From Tangfeifania diversioriginum (GTDB lineage: Bacteria > Bacteroidota > Bacteroidia > Bacteroidales > Prolixibacteraceae), in contig NZ_FQZE01000001.1 in the NCBI RefSeq assembly GCF_900141875.1, positions 62,001 through 126,000 of the forward strand: a stretch of DNA of 64,000 nucleotides, given 5' to 3'. The translations under genes and the position numbers were made by a program. The stretch's first letter is position 1. Each line of letters starts with the position of its first letter. The notes under the pieces were generated by a model. The model ran no database searches and was not told the DNA's origin. It was given only the letters and a program-made list of their open reading frames with translations. Positions 62,576 to 64,000 of this stretch are shown piece by piece.

Positions 62576-62658
62576 CTGTCATTTCAATCCCGAGGACCCG
62601 GAAGAAGAAATCTCTTCTAATTCAGCAGTTTTCTCCTCCTGCGTCGTCGAAATGACAG
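62576..62658. repeat. 83-bp inverted-repeat element between the sulfatase and GH3 genes
   Basis: CTGTCATTTC (62576-62585) and GAAATGACAG (62649-62658) bracket a sequence with GAAGAAGAAATCTCTTC in the middle. Elements of the TGTCATTTCGA...GAAATGACA type recur in Bacteroidota intergenic regions, so it is probably a dispersed non-coding repeat. Confidence 0.65.
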
Positions 62659-62674
62659 TACCATAATAGTTCCC

Positions 62675-64000
62675 TTATTCGGTAAGGACAAACTCCACAC
62701 TGTTTTCGGTATTGGAATTTCCGCCCACAAATGCAATGAAATCTCCCGGTTCTGCATAAAAACTCATATCAGGATGATAAAAGCCGAGGTCTTCAGCTTT
62801 CAGTGTAAACGTTACCGTTTTGGTTTCACCTTTTGCAAAAAATACCTTTTTGAAGCCCTTTAACTCTTTTACCGGACGGGTAACTGTGGCCACCACATCG
62901 CGCACATACAACTGCACAATCTCCTCGCCATCAAAATCGCCTGTGTTGGTCACATCAACCGAAATTTCAAGTTCGTCATCCAACGCAATCTCACTGTTGC
63001 TGAGGGTCACGTTTCCGTATTCAAACTGCGTGTAACTCAACCCGTAGCCAAACGGAAACAGCGGCGAATTTTCGACATCGAGGTAATTGGTTTTGAATTT
63101 CTGAAATTCATCGCTTTCCTGCGGACGACCGGTAAAACGGTGCGCGTAATAAATGGGCACCTGCCCCACATTTCGCGGGAAGGTGGCTGTCAGTTTTCCG
63201 GAAGGAATGGTTTCTCCGAACAGCACACCAGCAATGGCATTTCCGGCTTCCACACCCGGGTGCCAAACCTGCAGAATGGCATCCGCCAGTTCATTTTCTT
63301 CCTCCAGCGTTAACGGGCGGCCGCTCATTGTCACCAGCACCAGCGGCTTCCCGGTTTCGGCCAGGGCACGGATGAGCTTTTTCTGATTTTCAGGCACATC
63401 CAGGTTTGTCCGGTTACCCGATTCCCCGCTCATCTCGCTGGCTTCGCCAACCACAGCAACAATCACATCCGCTCTTGCTGAAACAGTTAGCGCCTCGCGA
63501 ATCATTTCTTCCGGCGATCGTTCGTCAATTTCCACTTTCGGACCGAAAACATTGATTTTTTCAGCATATTCCGGTTCGTCAACAATATTGGCACCTTTGG
63601 CATATAATATTTCAACCTCTTCTCCTACCACATTTTTAAAACCATCGATAACTTTTACCGCCAGACTGTGTTCCCCGGTTGGCGCCCAGGTTCCCAGCAT
63701 GTTGTTTTGGCTGTCGGCCAGCGGCCCCACCAGTGCAACAGTACCCGATTTTTCAAGCGGAAGTGTCTGGTTCTCCTGCCCCGGCAGGCGGGCATTTTTC
63801 AGCAAAACAAATGACTCAGCCGCAGCTTTTCGGGCAAACTGTCGGTTTTCATCTGTAAGAATATCGCGATCCGGACGGGCATCGTCAAAATAAAGATAAG
63901 GATCGTCAAACAATCCCAGTTTATATTTCGCTTCCAAAATGCGACGGCAGGCCAGGTCAATATCCGCTTCCGTCACTTTTCCTTCTTCGAGCGATTTTTC
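62675..64000 (-). CDS. Beta-glucosidase-type GH3 glycoside hydrolase (C-terminal part; cut by window edge)
   Basis: 442 codons are visible; the frame stays open to the right edge. It covers the end of the GH3 barrel (VTEADIDLACRRILEAKYKLGLFDDP), the alpha/beta sandwich (FVLLKNARLPGQENQTLPLEKSGTVALVGPLADSQ; VVAVVGEASEMSGESGNRTNLDVPE) and a C-terminal fibronectin III-like domain (VTNTGDFDGEEIVQLYVRD). The nucleophile Asp lies beyond the edge. The family removes terminal beta-glucose or xylose. It precedes the sulfatase on the same strand. Confidence 0.95.
   Translation of the reverse strand, partial: EKSLEEGKVTEADIDLACRRILEAKYKLGLFDDPYLYFDDARPDRDILTDENRQFARKAAAESFVLLKNARLPGQENQTLPLEKSGTVALVGPLADSQNNMLGTWAPTGEHSLAVKVIDGFKNVVGEEVEILYAKGANIVDEPEYAEKINVFGPKVEIDERSPEEMIREALTVSARADVIVAVVGEASEMSGESGNRTNLDVPENQKKLIRALAETGKPLVLVTMSGRPLTLEEENELADAILQVWHPGVEAGNAIAGVLFGETIPSGKLTATFPRNVGQVPIYYAHRFTGRPQESDEFQKFKTNYLDVENSPLFPFGYGLSYTQFEYGNVTLSNSEIALDDELEISVDVTNTGDFDGEEIVQLYVRDVVATVTRPVKELKGFKKVFFAKGETKTVTFTLKAEDLGFYHPDMSFYAEPGDFIAFVGGNSNTENSVEFVLTE

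Overview
The window is chromosomal DNA of a member of the Bacteroidota, most likely class Bacteroidia near the marine or anaerobic Marinilabiliales/Prolixibacteraceae (inference). Pointers: many start regions carry the Bacteroidota -7 box TAnnTTTG; there is an rprX-rprY pair, a PG0541-type protein behind an RND pump, a DUF3098-uppP-truB-queA cluster, LytS/LytTR-type two-component systems, and secreted polysaccharide enzymes (GH29, GH10, GH127, GH3, a sulfatase, DUF1080). No tRNA, rRNA or CRISPR array was recognised.

Layout. 0-9 kb: the 5' part of a GH29 fucosidase, a MoCo-carrier-like protein, lepA, rprY-rprX, purN, then acpP-fabF-rnc and a LAB_N membrane protein. 9-16 kb: an Ntn hydrolase with a starch-binding-like tail, a short ExbB/MotA-like protein, a LytS/LytTR pair, a CDF metal exporter, and a DUF1080 plus Gfo/Idh/MocA pair. 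16-19 kb: rplM-rpsI and rpsB-tsf with structured leaders. 19-25 kb: an unknown nuclease-like gene, GH10 xylanase, a PIN-domain gene with a 50-residue partner, GH127 arabinofuranosidase, and a TacA/TacT-type toxin-antitoxin pair. 25.8-32.5 kb: a probable potassium module (TrkH-like channel, KdpD/KdpE-like sensor and regulator, an orphan HAMP sensor, and an APC permease carrying EIIA-like and TrkA-C domains). 32.7 kb: a GxxExxxY remnant. 33-38.7 kb: DUF3098-uppP-truB-queA, a SIMPL protein, a methyltransferase and a HigBA toxin-antitoxin pair with its operator. 38.8-46.4 kb: a LytTR two-component system beside an RND pump operon (adaptor, pump, outer-membrane channel). 46.6-49.4 kb: an extended SDR reductase, a patatin lipase and a membrane protein. 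49.5-56 kb: a second, TetR-headed RND operon. 56-57.2 kb: a mobile-DNA nest. 57.2-64 kb: serA, a CPBP protease, two small secreted proteins, a sulfatase and a truncated GH3 glycosidase.

The most unusual locus is 56.0-57.2 kb. A REP-associated tyrosine transposase (RAYT) gene is split by a 314-bp insertion immediately before the codons of its HUH motif. The insertion has perfect 14-bp terminal inverted repeats and contains only one gene, a 91-residue GIY-YIG nuclease whose stop codon lies inside one terminal repeat. Three copies of a 33-bp perfect or near-perfect palindrome (REP) sit downstream of, inside and upstream of the RAYT gene. The internal copy is exactly 11 codons long and in frame. 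The locus looks like a minimal nuclease-only mobile element that has landed in the gene of another mobile system.
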